Shown here: one piece after another, positions 15,197 through 28,620 of the stretch
How positions within the stretch are numbered: position 1 is the stretch's first letter
How the letters are laid out: every line of letters starts with the position of its first letter
NCBI RefSeq assembly: GCF_040939455.1
Contig: NC_134117.1
Span: 24,297,501-24,361,500, forward strand
DNA length: 64,000 nucleotides
From: Microcebus murinus
Taxonomy: Eukaryota; Chordata; Mammalia; Primates; Cheirogaleidae
Direction of reading: 5' to 3'
Position numbers and translations under genes: made by a program
Notes under the pieces: model-generated
The model's database searches: none
What the model saw: the letters and a program-made list of their open reading frames with translations, nothing else
Told to the model about the DNA's origin: nothing

Positions 15197-15576
15197 AGTT
15201 GCCATGGATGTCCCAGCAGAAGAGAAGAGGGGGAGAGATCATGCTTATTGGCTTGCTTTAAAAACAGAGAGTTTTTACTAGTGGTTAAGGCTGAGATGGC
15301 AATGGAAGAGAAAGATTCTAGCCCAATCAAGCCTCCATATGACTATAGCCCTGGCTAACATCTTGGGAGACCCTAAGCCAGAACTACTAGCTAAGTAGCT
15401 CCCAGATTCCCAACACTCAGAAACTATGAAATATTTTTTTTTTAATGTTTAAGCTGCCATAGTTGGGGGTAATTTGTTACACAGCACTAGATGGATAATG
15501 TGATAATATCACATCAACTAAGCAAGTTTGGTGGGGAAATGTACAAAAGAATCATCTTCAAATTAAAACCAATCTT
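15197..15576. other. unique intronic sequence
   Basis: Nothing recognised apart from short A and T runs. Confidence 0.5.
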
Positions 15577-15899
15577 GGCCAGGCTCAATGGTTCACATCT
15601 GTAATCCTAGCACTCTGGGAGGAGGGAGGATTGCTTGAGGAGGGAGGATTGCTTGAGCTCAGTCCAAGACCAAACTCCCAAGAGGGAGAACTGTCTCTAT
15701 TAAAAATAGAAAAATTAGCTGGGCTTTGTGACCCACGTCTGTAGTCCCAGCTACTGGGAAGGCTGAGGCAGGAGGATCAGTTGAGCCCAGGAGTCTGAGG
15801 TTGCAGCGAGCTATGATGATGCCACTGCACTCTACCCAGGGCAACAGAGCAAGACTCTGTCTCAAAAAAAAAAAAACAAAAAACAAAAAAAAAAAAAAA
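15577..15899 (+). repeat. diverged Alu with internal tandem duplication
   Basis: Head GGCCAGGCTCAATGG, ancestral right arm (CTATGATGATGCCACTGCAC) and a long impure A tail. The left arm has GGAGGGAGGATTGCTTGA repeated twice in tandem near 15621-15660. Confidence 0.85.
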
Positions 15900-18029
15900 G
15901 AAAAAAGTTATCTATTGCCCAAGATACCACCAAAAGCTAAACAAGGCTAAACAAGGCTACACTGGAGTGAATGAATTGTCCTTCTCTTATGGCACTAATC
16001 TAAGAATTGTCACAGTCAAAAAGGCCCCATCAGAAGAGTCTAAGACAGTCCCCTCCCACTAATTATCCAACAGCTGTAGACATAGGTTAGTCAAGAGTAG
16101 GTTTCACATACAAGGCAGCTACTGTGAGGGTTTTGTCTCATATTAAAGCATTCAAGGGGTTAAAGTTGAGGCAGCAAATTTATCCCCAGAGATATACACC
16201 AAACACTAAGCTGAGATTCACAAGATTCTCCCTGAGTTTCCCTTACCTCTAAATGCTGGGATAACTGATGCTCACTGAATTCCGATATTTGTATGAATAA
16301 AAATGAAGGGATTTAGCAAATCTTGTTCCTGCACACAGTTGTCAAAAAAAATCTGACCTTTACAACAGGAAAAAGAGGGAGGATTTAAAGATTTAAAGAA
16401 GAGGCAGTGCCTGTCTGATATATAACAAACCTTTGAAAAATTATGAAGCAGTGAAAATCCCCTACAGGTCCCAACAAAATGTGTCCAATTTGCATTCCAG
16501 CAAAGCTTTCCATCCATACCATTTGGCTTCTGTGTGTACTTCCAGGCAAATAAATCCCGAGGAATAATCCCACTGGGACCTAAGTCTGATCTCTGATATA
16601 TTACTGCTGCACAGCTCCAGACCAGGCTTCACAAACTGCCTTTTTGGTTCCAAATAACTAAATCAAAGTCATCCTGATAAGCTTTGAAAACAGGGAATGT
16701 GAGCAGTGGTTTAATGAATGTTACAACTCAACCTATTATAGACCACAATACATTACAGGAAGAAAAAGAGAAAAAAAAAACCCTCATGCTTTTACATCCC
16801 CAAATCTCTCAAGACCAAATCCAGACATACCTGTCATTCACCACACCTGACTATAAAGCCTTATTCAAAGCCTGACTTTGATCAAATGGTTAGGATGCAT
16901 TTGCAAAGGACACCAGTGTGTACTGGGGTGAGGGGTGGGAGAGGTGGTGGTGGGGGGCGGTACAGTACAGACTACAATTTTTTGTTTACTTTGAAAGTGA
17001 ATTCAAACTTTTTAAAAAAGCAACCAATGCAGTATAATAAACACTGAAAAGTATTCTGATTTATAATATTTTAAGGAAATAAAGCAAACACATTCAGTAG
17101 CAAAATACAATTTTTCCAAATATCTACGATTCAACATATAAACTTGGAAAACAGTGTCAAGAAACGAAAGAAAGCTAGAATACCAGAAAACTGAGAGACC
17201 TAGAAATTCCAGTGTCCTACATTTCTGCATCAACTTTTTCCTTTCACAAGAAGAAAATAATTTTCACAAAAGAAAAATAAACTTAGACAAGATACACTGA
17301 AACATTAATCATAGTGACTACTATTAGACAAATCACAAAATATATAGACAAAAAAAGTAGAAATTAATGGACTAAAAAAGAGACAGTAAGAAGAGAACAC
17401 ATAGTATTTGATGCAGAAGACATCAAAATAAGAAACTACCCTGCCACATAGCAAAGAAATGGGAATACTACAATTTTAATACTGTATATAATGTCATTAT
17501 AAGTAGTAGTGGAGTAACAACTGAAATCAGTTTATATAGCACCTTAAAAGGAATTAGATTTATTAGTATTCCTGATAAGTTAGCACTTACCAGGAATTAG
17601 AGTTAACCCCCCCTCTCCAGAAGGTTATTCTGCAAGCAGGAAGATATTCTGGCAATCTGTAAGCAAACTGAGCCTCCTGTATAGTCAGCAAGACACAGCC
17701 TATTGCCTGGTCTAGGACTCTGATGGCAGATGAAACCAGAAATACCACCATCTACTCCCAAGACCCATAGTGTAACTGACACTCTTTTTTTGGCAAGTTT
17801 GATTTCAATTCTGTGTAGTCAACTGTATGATCTGTGATTACCATTTGCTGCAAATTTTGAAAGAAAATCATTCTTTAATGTAAAAGCTTAGGACCTCCAT
17901 ATCTTATTTGGCCCAGAAGAGTCACACAGTTACTTCAGGAGAGAAGCATGCGAGAAGATCCAATAGAAGTAGAAGGAGATTATCAATCTCTCATCTAGTC
18001 TCAAAAGCTTTCAAAGCTATAATAAAAAA
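15900..18029. other. unique intronic sequence
   Basis: About 2.1 kb without any Alu. Overlapping minus-strand open frames at 16272-16653 in different frames show no recognisable protein. A GT/GG-rich patch lies at 16918-16965. No exon was recognised. Confidence 0.5.
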
Positions 18030-18760
18030 ACAAAAAAGAGAAAATGACAAATATTGGTGAGGATGTGGGAAAATTAGAATCTCATGCATTACTGGTAGGA
18101 ATGTAAAATGGTTCAGCTGCTATAGAAAACTGTTTGGCAATTCCTCAAAAAGTTACACATAGAATTACCATATGACCCAGCAATTCTACTCCTAGATATA
18201 TATCCAAAAGAAATGAAAACAAGTACTCAAATACATATACATACATGTTCCTAGCAGCACTATTCACAATAGCCAAAAGGCAGAAATAGTTGAAACGTCC
18301 ATCAACAGATAAATGGCTAAACAAATTGTGGTATACACATACAAAGGAATATTATTCAGTCATAAAAAGGAAGTAATGATTCATGCTACTCAAAAACCTT
18401 ACACTAAGTGAAAGACACCAGATATGAAATCATGATTCCATTTATATGAAATAACCAGAATAGATAAATCCATAGAGACAGAATGCAGATTGGTGGTTGC
18501 CAGGGGTTGAGGTAAGAGAAAGTAGGGAGCAACTGCTTAATGGGCACAGGATTTCCCTTTGGGGTAATGAAAAAATGTTTTGAAATTAGATAGAAGTGGT
18601 GGTTGCACAACATTGTGAATATACTAAATGCCACTAAATTCTTCATGTTTAGAGTCTCATGCTCTACCAACTGAGCTAGCCGGGCCCCTCTAAATTATTC
18701 ACTTTAAAATGGTTAATTTTATGTTACATGAATTTCACCACAATTTTTTCAAAAAGGCTT
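18030..18760 (+). repeat. old L1 (L1M) ORF2 end and 3' region
   Basis: Phrases in L1 sense order on the plus strand: GACCCAGCAATTCTACTCCT, CAATAGCCAAAAGGCAGAAA, GTCCATCAACAGATAAATGG, TGGTTGCCAGGGGTTGAG and TCACTTTAAAATGGTTAATT. The ORF is interrupted by stops. A short tRNA-derived insert lies near the 3' end. Confidence 0.85.
18641..18689 (-). pseudogene. retroposed 5' half of tRNA-Lys
   Basis: Read on the minus strand from 18685, the sequence GCCCGGCTAGCTCAGTTGGT followed by AGAGCATGAGACTCT matches the first 35 bases of tRNA-Lys(CUU), through the D arm into the anticodon stem and loop. It then stops. CTAAATT flanks the insert at 18634-18640 and 18690-18696. The surrounding L1 sequence is otherwise continuous, so this is a separate 49-bp insertion without an A tail. 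It cannot fold as a tRNA or encode one. Confidence 0.8.
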
Positions 18761-20640
18761 TTGAAAATGAAAGTATAAGATTCTCTTATCTCTAATTTGA
18801 CTTTATTCTAAAGCGCTTTAACAGGATATAAGCTTCCTGTCTGGGAAACCATGAACAAGTTCCAGTTAAAGCCTGTGGTGTCCCCTCTATGGTTTTTGTA
18901 GAGAGAAGAAGTTACCTCAGTTCATGGTGCAAAGAATCACTTTGGATTCTTGCAAAAGTGAAGTATACCTGGTAGTTTTCCACTCACCAAACTGTCGTCC
19001 AGAGCAGAAATGTCAGTGGGCCATCTCTCTCTGCACTCCCATTTGAGGCTTACTGAACCTTAGCTTCTTCAGCCTGCTATAAACTCCTCCTTGGAGACTT
19101 ACATCTATTGAGACCTCTTGAAGATTTCACATTATACATAGTGAGGAATTTCCCCTTCTTCCATCACAGCTCAATTCAGAGTTCTCTGGAGATATGGGCA
19201 CTGCACTATCTCCTATTCTTATTTTGAATAAGAGATCCTTTCCCAGGCTTCTCTCCTACCAAAGGATGGTTTAAATCTCACAATAGATAGAATTTTCCAT
19301 TAGAAGTGCTTTGAACAGTCATTCTTCACACCGTCACTTTTGTCTTTCATATTTTCTCTTTCAAATTGTTGCGGCAAAAGAATTTTCAGAGTATGAGGTC
19401 CATGTCATCTTTGCCCTCATTTATAACCTCATACTCTCCTGGTGGAAGGCTTTAGTCATCCATGCCCTTAAAGACTCCTGTAAATGATAGTTTATAATTT
19501 CTCCTCCGTCCATGATGCCATGAAGATACACAAATTTCCTAAAACTCTTCCTTATTGTTTTATTCATTGCTATTTCCACAGCTTTCTTTCGGAGAAAAGG
19601 TCGGGCCCTTCCTGGCTTCATAGTTAACCAAAGAGGGCAATAGCCACTCACTATCAAAGCATCCCAAAACAGCCTTTATGCTCACAGCTATGTCTTATAT
19701 AATCAAAGCATTGGCTGATGCCATTTTGGACCCAGCCTGTCTGTATGCAGATGTTAAAATAAATCTTTAAACCTTCAAAAAAAAAAAATGGCTCCAATAA
19801 AAAGTGGTTGTTAATGGTTAATCAATAAACTGCTTACCCTCTGTCAGCTTAAGGTGGAGTACTTTAAAAGTTTCACCTTTTAGGATCCAGGTATATTATT
19901 TATGACTACTTCTCTAGGCAAAATGAACTATTCCTTCCCTTAAGATCTGATGGTTTGTACCTCCACAGTTTCCATCACCCTGAGATGATCTTTTAATAGT
20001 ATCTAGGATCATCAGTAACATACCAATTTACCTCGTCTCACCTCTCTCCCTCACTCATCCTTCCAGATAGAACATTCAGAGCCAGTAATTGCCATGGATG
20101 TTGGATTTTTAATTTTTCCTACCATCTCTCAGCACTATAGTTCTATGACTCTTCCAATTCCAAGACAGAATTTCAGCCTGCCCAATTAGATACTGGAATT
20201 AAAAAACTCATGTGCCCATTCCCAGATTGTTACCGCCATACATGACAGAAATAGCCTGGTTGTGTTAGTGTGTATGCCATACCCTCAGCAGGCCTTCCTA
20301 TTGAACCTGGTATCTAACAACAAGGACCAGTAAACAGCCTGAAGTCTTTCTGCTAGAGAACAAGGTTGACTAGACAGCCAGTCCAGGATTCTCTGTGATC
20401 AGTTCCTTTGGTAGATACAGCAGAATCACAAAGAGAAAAGGGTTTTCCCCATAGAATTATGATTAAAATAATAATGTTAATTTGTATCCAGTAAGACAGA
20501 AGATTCCAGGAAAGTTAAATTCACCTCTATCTCTTGTTCCTCTTCTGCAAATGATCTACCTGAAGGTTAGCTACAGTTCTGCCCTCATCCACATAAAAAG
20601 CAAGTAAGTTACCTTATCACCTTTTCCCAAATCATAATCA
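18761..20640. other. unrecognised sequence ending in a retrocopy-like tail
   Basis: No exon or known repeat was recognised. AATAAA at 19758-19763 is followed 13 bases later by A12 (19777-19788), which looks like the polyadenylated 3' end of an inserted RNA. The upstream body was not identified. A 78-codon minus-strand open frame at 19421-19657 has no recognisable domain. Confidence 0.4.
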
Positions 20641-20649
20641 CATTTTTAA

Positions 20650-20745
20650 TAGAAGCTTTTACTATATAACCTTGAACAAGTGACTTAATCTTTCTGGAGC
20701 CTCAGTTTTATCTGTAAAAGGGGGATACTAATAAAGACACAGTCT
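20650..20745 (+). repeat. MIR fragment
   Basis: AACCTTGAACAAGTGACTTA and GAGCCTCAGTTTTATCTGTA follow the MIR consensus on the plus strand. Confidence 0.7.
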
Positions 20746-20789
20746 ATTTTGTGAGTTGTGAAACTTAAATGAAAAAAATATAGGCAAAT

Positions 20790-21085
20790 TGTCACAGCCA
20801 AGTGGAGCCTAAGAAAACATGATGACTAGATGTAATGTAGTATCCTGGATGGGATCCTGGAACTGAAAAAGGCCATTAGGTAAAAACCCAATGGAAATGT
20901 GAATAAATTATGGACTTTAATAACTTTAATAACAATATATCAATATTGGTTCATTAATTGTGACAAATGTAGCATACTAATGTCAGCTGTTAATAATAGG
21001 GGAAACTGGGTATAGGGTATATGAGAACTTCTTTACAACTTTTCTATAAATCTAAGTCTACCTCTAAAATAAAAAGGCTATAATG
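20790..21085 (+). repeat. old L1 3' end
   Basis: TGGTTCATTAATTGTGACAA, GTTAATAATAGGGGAAACTG and CTACCTCTAAAATAAAAAGG are the ordered 3' end of an ancient L1 on the plus strand. Confidence 0.65.
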
Positions 21086-22567
21086 CAAAACTGCCTTATA
21101 AATTGTAACATTCTAGTCAATTGTAAAATATCACATAATTTAGGAGATTTAGTCTTTTATGTAGACTGTTGGTCATTAGGCAGCCATCTTAAGTAGCTAA
21201 GATAACAGAGATAGCTTGAAGAGTTAAGTTCTGGTGTGGAAGAGTCTAGCCCCCAGAAACATCCCAGCTGTTTCCTGCCAGCTGGTGCCTCATGTCTGAC
21301 TTTCAGTAGAGTTGATTTTCTTTGTATAATTATTTTTGCCTCTCAACCTATTGCACACCAAGATAATAGTTACTTTTTAAAAAGAAGCTCTCAACAGGTA
21401 GGTGCTTTAAAACTGTAAAAAGTAAAATATAAGGCATGGGGATGACAATTTATTGGGCCCATTTCTTAACTGGCTGAAACAGATCTGATTTCTACTCCCA
21501 ACTTCAAATGTAGAAACACACAGACACCCAGAGATAGAATTCAGCAAGTGAACCCAACTTCTGCCAACTCCTGCTCTGTCCTGTTAAAAAAAAAAAAAGA
21601 AGAAAGCAAAAGTCCCAGAAGTGCAGGAAATTGTTTCTCAGACGAAAGACAACACTTCCTTTCCCAGAACAATCCATCTCCCACACTGACATCCTGCTCC
21701 TGCTATATTTACCCAACCCAAATCTGCCGATGATATACTTCCAGCTGCACTCCTGCCACATGGTCCTGTCACTCAACTGGAGCACTCAGAGGGGAATCTG
21801 TCCAGAGGGCAGAGCCTAGAAATCACTACACACTAATCCATGCTTCCTCTACTGTTAGCCTTCAGAGTAAAGTGAGACAAAATACGGACAGTATTACTCC
21901 CTGTTTATTTTGGAAGTGACTGAGGAGACAAAAGGTACTTCATTTTATATAGTTGCTAATTTTGACTGCTCTCATAGTAGCCAGTGGAAGAGCCTGAACA
22001 ATGAAGAGATTGAAATGGGAGGTTAAAAATAACTCTGTTAATGCTAGCCAGTCAAAATACATCACTTAATAGCCTCTTCCACCCCAATCCACTAGGATCA
22101 GGCTATCAAATCACCTTACTACAGAGTCCCTTCAGTTCTGGGTAGATGAATCCAAGGAGTCAAGGATGGGACCATTTCATTTACCTCACCTCACCCTACC
22201 TCATAACACACACTACTGAAAAGGGAAAGCCCAAACACTGGACTGTGTAAAGGTAAATTTTAGAGTTGATTCCCATTTTCCTATTTTAGCAGCTCTGTAT
22301 TTTTGGTCCTTCTCTTCTACCCCTTTCCCCTCCCACCCAAGCTATTTTCTTCTGCCCTTTTCTGTTCATTCCTCCTCACTCTCTGTCTAGTTGCTTTTCT
22401 TTTCTTTCCCTATTTATCTCTCTCTCTCTTTTTTTTTTAAATCATGGGCAGGATTCCCTCAATAAACATAACTAATAGCTAAGGCTTTCATTAGTAATGG
22501 TCATATCATTAGCCTATTCTCCCCAGTAATAACACCAAAAAACCTGAGATTCAAGAACATTACTTCT
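21086..22567. other. unique intronic sequence
   Basis: No exon was recognised. A CT-rich tract lies at 22300-22440. Open frames around 21236-21819 occur in several frames on both strands with no recognisable protein. Confidence 0.5.
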
Positions 22568-22907
<340 letters not shown>

Positions 22908-22911
<4 letters not shown>

Positions 22912-24059
22912 ATTACTTCTTTTTCTCTCAAAATTTCTGCTTTTTCTTTACTAAGGAGGCTCAGTCATGCATACTAACCAGATCCTTCAAAGAAATGAAA
23001 GAAAAAAGGAAAAATGCAAAGAAATAAGAGGGAAGGAGAGAAAAGGGTGTTAGTTGAGAATGGGGAAATGTTTTTCTAACCTTTTTTCTCTCTCTTTTTT
23101 TTAAATTTTTTTTCTTCATTTTTTTTCCTCTCTCTTTTTTTTAAACCAATATACAACAGGAGCTAACCTTTTCTCTCTTAAAGCTCCTGGACAATGGGCA
23201 TTTCTAAACTTTGCAGATTTTTAAAAGATTAATGGAAATTCTTAATTAGACCAATCAAGCTTTTAAAATAGATTGGAGAATAAAATATGAGGATGAATTC
23301 ATAGTCAATCTCACTTATTAAAAAGAGAGGAAAAGAAAAAAAAGAAGGGAATTGGCATCGCCTGGCTGTTGTCAGTCTGGCTTAGAGGAAAAACATTTAT
23401 ACTATTGGTTGAGTGGAGAACAAATTCCACTGGGTAATGTTGCCACATTCTAGGAAATTACCAAGCCCCCAGTCAAGCCTCATTGAGCCAAACTTTTTTC
23501 CAATTTTCAAAACTCTTTGTAGTTTACTAGATATATTTTTTTTAAAACAGCATCAACAAATCCATAAAGAAATATAGACTTTTAGGACATGCAATTGTGT
23601 TTCTTATAGGAAGAGAAACTAACACAAGTAAGTTAGCAAGACAGTTTGTGTTCACACCTACAAGTTCTTTTTTGGTGTGTGTGTGGGGGGGGGACTATAG
23701 AAAAGGTAAAACAAACAGGTCCTTTAAGAATAATTATATTAAGCAACCACTCAAAATTCACCATCACTGCAACCTGAAACTGGTTCAGGCAAGAATCACC
23801 AATGTATAATAAACCTTGAAAGAGAAAGTTTAAAAACGAATATGATCTTCAAGTGTTCCCCCACAGTCTGCTTACTAGTTGTAAGGGGAAAATTGTATCT
23901 ATGTAGTAAAGAAGCCAGATAACATTGGACCAGATGATCAAAATTAATATCACCAATGAATGACAGTTGCAGATATGAGATCCTAAGAAGGCTATTATAT
24001 CAGTAGTGGCATACAGATTCATACCAGGCACTCATAACCTGAATTTAATCACAAGGAAA
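22908..24059. other. unique intronic sequence, T-rich
   Basis: T- and CT-rich runs at 23085-23145 and a (GT)nG9 patch at 23673-23694. No exon was recognised. Confidence 0.5.
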
Positions 24060-24291
24060 CATCAGATAAACACAAAACGAGTAACACTCTCAAAGGAAAC
24101 AAATTAGGGTGACTATGGTCAACGATAATGTATTATTGTATATTTCCAAACAGCTAGAAGATGTGAAATGTTCCCAACACAAAGAAATGATAAATGTTTG
24201 AGGTGATGGATATCCTAAATATCCTGATGTGATCATTACATATTATTTGCATGTGTCAAAATAGCACATGGACTCCAGAAATATGCACAAT
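24060..24291 (+). repeat. old L1 3' region
   Basis: TAGGGTGACTATGGTCAACG, TTTGAGGTGATGGATATCCT and GATGTGATCATTACATATTA follow an ancient L1 3'-UTR consensus on the plus strand. Confidence 0.7.
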
Positions 24292-24573
24292 TATTATTAT
24301 TATTATTATTTAGAAGCAGGGTCTCACTCTGTCACTCAGGCTGGATCTGTAGTGGCTTGATCATAGCTCACTGCAGCCTCAAACTCCTTGACTCAAGTGA
24401 TCCTCCTGCCTTAGCCTCCTGAGTAGCTAGGACTACAGGCATGTATTATCATGACTGGTTAATTGTTTTTTTGTAAAGATGGAATTTCACTATGTTGCCC
24501 AGGCTAGTCTTGAACTCCTGGCCTCAAGTGATATTACCGCCTCAGCCTCCCAAAGTGTTCCCAAAGTGGCATG
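24292..24573 (-). repeat. AluJ-type element
   Basis: Minus-strand, diverged Alu with a (TTA)n tail of about seven units (24291-24311). CCCAAAGTG is duplicated near its head end. Confidence 0.85.
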
Positions 24574-24784
24574 AGCTACTCTTCAGTTATTATTGAGCCT
24601 ATATGATTATTATATATTGAAAGAAAGAAAGGTACGGGTAGGGGGAGAGAATGAGACAAAGAAAGGAAGAAAAAAAGAAAGAGCAAGTGTACTGGCCTAT
24701 AGTTATTAATTATAAAAAATGTCAATGTCAAGAAGACAAAGATTCTCCACAGAAATATCAGCAAAAAAAAAAAAAAAAAAAAAA

Positions 24785-25580
<796 letters not shown>

Positions 25581-26429
25581 ATCAGTTAATCTGATTAAAT
25601 GTCCTGATATCAATTAGATAAAAGGGGAAATGGGGATGAATTCAACATTCTAGATAGCTATAAAACAATCCCTGGTAGCCACCTTTCTCTTCTCTTTGGA
25701 GCTTTTGAGGAAGAATATTACCAACATAAATATTTCCACTCTTTACCTTCCTTGATTGCATGTATACAACCAGTTTTGTTGACTGTTCAGCCTGCAGCCT
25801 ACCTAGGACCACTTAGGATCCTGGCAACATCTACCATTCCCTAAATAAAGAATAGTTCTACCAAAGGCAACTACTGATCATTTTTTTCTTTATAGGAACC
25901 TAGAGAACAGAATGAGTCTTTAAAACCTCTGAAATGAGACTGATTAAGATGCTAATCTTGGGCTCACTAGGGAGGATTAATGAGCCCTATTTGGATTCTG
26001 ACAACAGAAGTCCATTTTCCCTTGACTACTTTCCCTACAATGCTTCTGTCCAGGTGGGCTGAACCAAGAACTTCTATTCCTGGGCCAGAGGGAACCAGGA
26101 TCCTCTGCCAGAGTCAACAGGCTCTGGTCACAAAAAGTACTTGGCTATAGTAGGTATTAATAATGTACCCTGGATGTAGACTCATCCCAGGAAAAAAAAA
26201 AAAAAAAAGAGACAAAGGAGAAAGAACCATATCTTACATTCAGAATACAAGAAGCTATTGAGCAAATGATAGGTGACAGGTCTTTTTGTGCAATACATCC
26301 ACTTCAATCTTCTCTTTTAGAAAAATCTTAACTATCGTTTAAGTGCTTCACTGCTTTGTTACCTCTTTCTGCCCTTGAAAATCCTAAGAATGCTACTCCT
26401 AAGGAAGGGAATTAGAAAATAAGGGAATA
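25581..26429. other. unique intronic sequence
   Basis: No exon or repeat was recognised. An A-run occurs at 26191-26208. Confidence 0.5.
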
Positions 26430-27125
26430 GGCCGGGCGCGGTGGCTCACGCCTGTAATCCTAGCACTCTGGGAGGCCGAGGCGGGCGGATTGCTCAAGGT
26501 CAGGAGTTCAAAACCAGCCTGAGCGAGACCCCGTCTCTACCATAAAAATAGAAAGAGGCCGGGCGCGGTGGCTCACGCCTGTAATCCTAGCACTTTGGGA
26601 GGCCGAGACGGGCGGATTGCTCGAGGTCAGGAGTTCGAAACCAGCCTGAGCGAGACCCTGTCTCTACCAAAAATAGAAATAAATTAATTGACCAACTAAA
26701 AATATATATACAAAAAATTAGCCGGGCATGGTGGCGCATGCCTGTAGTCCCAGCTACTCGGGAGGCTGAGGCAGTAGGATCGCTGAGCCCTGGAGATTGA
26801 GGTTGCTGTGAGCCAGGCTGACGCCACGGCACTCACTCTAGCCTGGGCAACAGAGTGAGACTCTGTCTCAAAAAAAAAAAATAAATAAATAAATAAAAAA
26901 AAAAAAAAAATAGAAAGAAATTAATTGGCCAACTAATATATATAATATAAAAATCAGCTGGGCATGGTGGCTCGTGCCTGTAGTCCCAGCTACTCAGGAG
27001 GCTGAGGCAGGAGGATCGCTTGAGCCCAGGAGTTTGAGGTTGCTGTGAGCTAGGCTGACGCCATGGCACTCACTCTAGCCTAGGCAAGAAAGCGAGACTC
27101 TGTCTCAAAAAAAAAAAAAAAAAAA
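26430..27125 (+). repeat. lemur Alu split by a second Alu
   Basis: Left part 26430-26556, right part 26911-27125. The outer duplication GAAAATAAGGGAATA lies at the head and after the tail (27126-27140). Confidence 0.9.
26557..26910 (+). repeat. lemur Alu nested in another Alu
   Basis: Complete inner element of the CACTTTGGG and GGAGATTGAGG type. It is inserted at the ATAGAAAGA linker, with copies of AAAATAGAAAGA on both sides. The tail contains (AAAT)n. Confidence 0.9.
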
Positions 27126-27140
27126 GAAAATAAGGGAATA

Positions 27141-27969
27141 AGAGAAGGGACATTCTCTCTGAGTCACTTAGGTAGGGAACCTTCTGAGGTCCCAAGGTTC
27201 CCAACAGCTACTTCTAAGTGCTTTCTCTGGGATTCAAAAGACAAATATACGATGGAATGGTATACTGATTATAAAGCCAAATACTGTACAAAGTTCTAAG
27301 GGCCTTGATACCTTTTTCCTCATATGAGACCCTTGGGCTAAAGACAGCAGGTAGCTACTAAAAAACACTTATGTTATTTTTGCATTGGGACTATTAAACC
27401 CTGGCTGAAGAAAAGAGCATTCCTCATTCTTTTAGCATCTTAGCTAAATAGCTACTAAAATCTTTGTACTGTGCCCCTAGACTTCAAAATCCTAACAATC
27501 CAAGCCAGAGAGGACCCAAATGCAAGAATTTTAATACATTCCCTTCTCACTATTGCATTTGACTAGTCTAAAAAAAAATAAATTTAAAAAAATAAAAGAA
27601 TTTTATTACAAAAGAATCAGCCATTGATATCTTATCCTATGGTACAATTACAATCAGTTTAGTTCTGAGATACACAACATTAATCACCCCTAAGATATCC
27701 AAGGCCCTAAAACAGCTAGTGAAGCTGCCACGCAAACAGTATTTCCATAGTCACTGTCAGGCAGTCAGTGCTAGGGGAAGGGGGGATGGGTGGGATGAAC
27801 AATGTGCACAGCACCACTGCTATCTATTCTTCTAACCATGCTAGAACTTCTTTCAGCAATCCAGGGCATACAACAATTTCCTTAGGTCACATGTGGAAGC
27901 TGGGCAGACTTCAAACCAGTACCCAGTTGTCCACTCAAATTCCAGAACTTCTCAAATCACTAGCCCACT
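27141..27969. other. unique intronic sequence
   Basis: No exon or repeat was recognised. The 67-codon open frame at 27768-27971 has no recognisable domain. Confidence 0.5.
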
Positions 27970-28105
27970 AGACCATAAATTTTATGAGAATAGGAACTGT
28001 GTCAGTCTCCTTGAAAACTAGGTTGCTAGTACCTAGTTCAGTTTCTGGCACATAGTTAAGTACTCAAGAAATATTTGTTGACTGAATATATAAATGAACT
28101 TCCAC
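27970..28105 (+). repeat. L2 3' end
   Basis: TTTATGAGAATAGGAACTGT, TTTCTGGCACATAGTTAAGT and AAATATTTGTTGACTGAAT follow the L2 3' consensus. Confidence 0.75.
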
Positions 28106-28327
28106 TAAGAGAAAAGTTTCTGGAAAAAATGCTGTTTTAGAGTCTTTCCAGTACAAATGATTTCCTCCTTGACCCACCAAAAGGACTCAAAATTGTGGCC
28201 ATGTCTAACATGATATGCCTAAACAACCAGTTTAACATCACATAAAAGTGATAAAGTACAAGGTGAAAAATGACTAGTCAGTCATAATTACACCTATAAT
28301 CCTTATTTCCTTGGGGAAGATACTTAA

Positions 28328-28616
28328 CACATTAACTGCCATGTGAGTTGTATTTAAACTAGTTTTGAGCTCGGGGCCTCGTGATGCCTAAGTAACTGAA
28401 GTTGGTTTGTGAAAATCTTACTTCTTGATGTTCTTATTGTTACAATTAATATTGACAATGTAACTGCATATAACTCATGCACAGAAAACAATAAAAGTAA
28501 TGAATTTTTCATTAAATTAGAAAGGATTGTTTTGTTTTCAAAGTTTTTATTCTTTTCATAATAAAATACCACTGCCCCAGAGAAAAATAGTTTTTTCTAG
28601 TATGGTAGTTAATGTG
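28328..28616 (+). mobile_element. piggyBac-type MITE with TTAA target sites
   Basis: TTAA occurs at 28324-28327 and 28617-28620. Between them the 289-bp element begins CACATTAACTGCCAT and ends ATGGTAGTTAATGTG, a 15-bp terminal inverted repeat with one mismatch. No transposase is encoded. TTAA duplication is the signature of piggyBac transposases, and non-autonomous piggyBac elements are known from mouse-lemur genomes. The internal sequence GAGCTCGGGGCCTCGTGATG is unusually GC-rich for the surroundings. Confidence 0.85.
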
Positions 28617-28620
28617 TTAA

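Noticed and set aside
16272..16653. Cluster of overlapping minus-strand open frames as a broken gene
   Set aside because: Three frames overlap by chance in a T-rich complement. No protein family was recognised and there are no splice signals that link them.
18641..18689. A tRNA-Lys gene
   Set aside because: Only the first half of the tRNA is present. The anticodon stem, T arm and acceptor 3' strand are missing.
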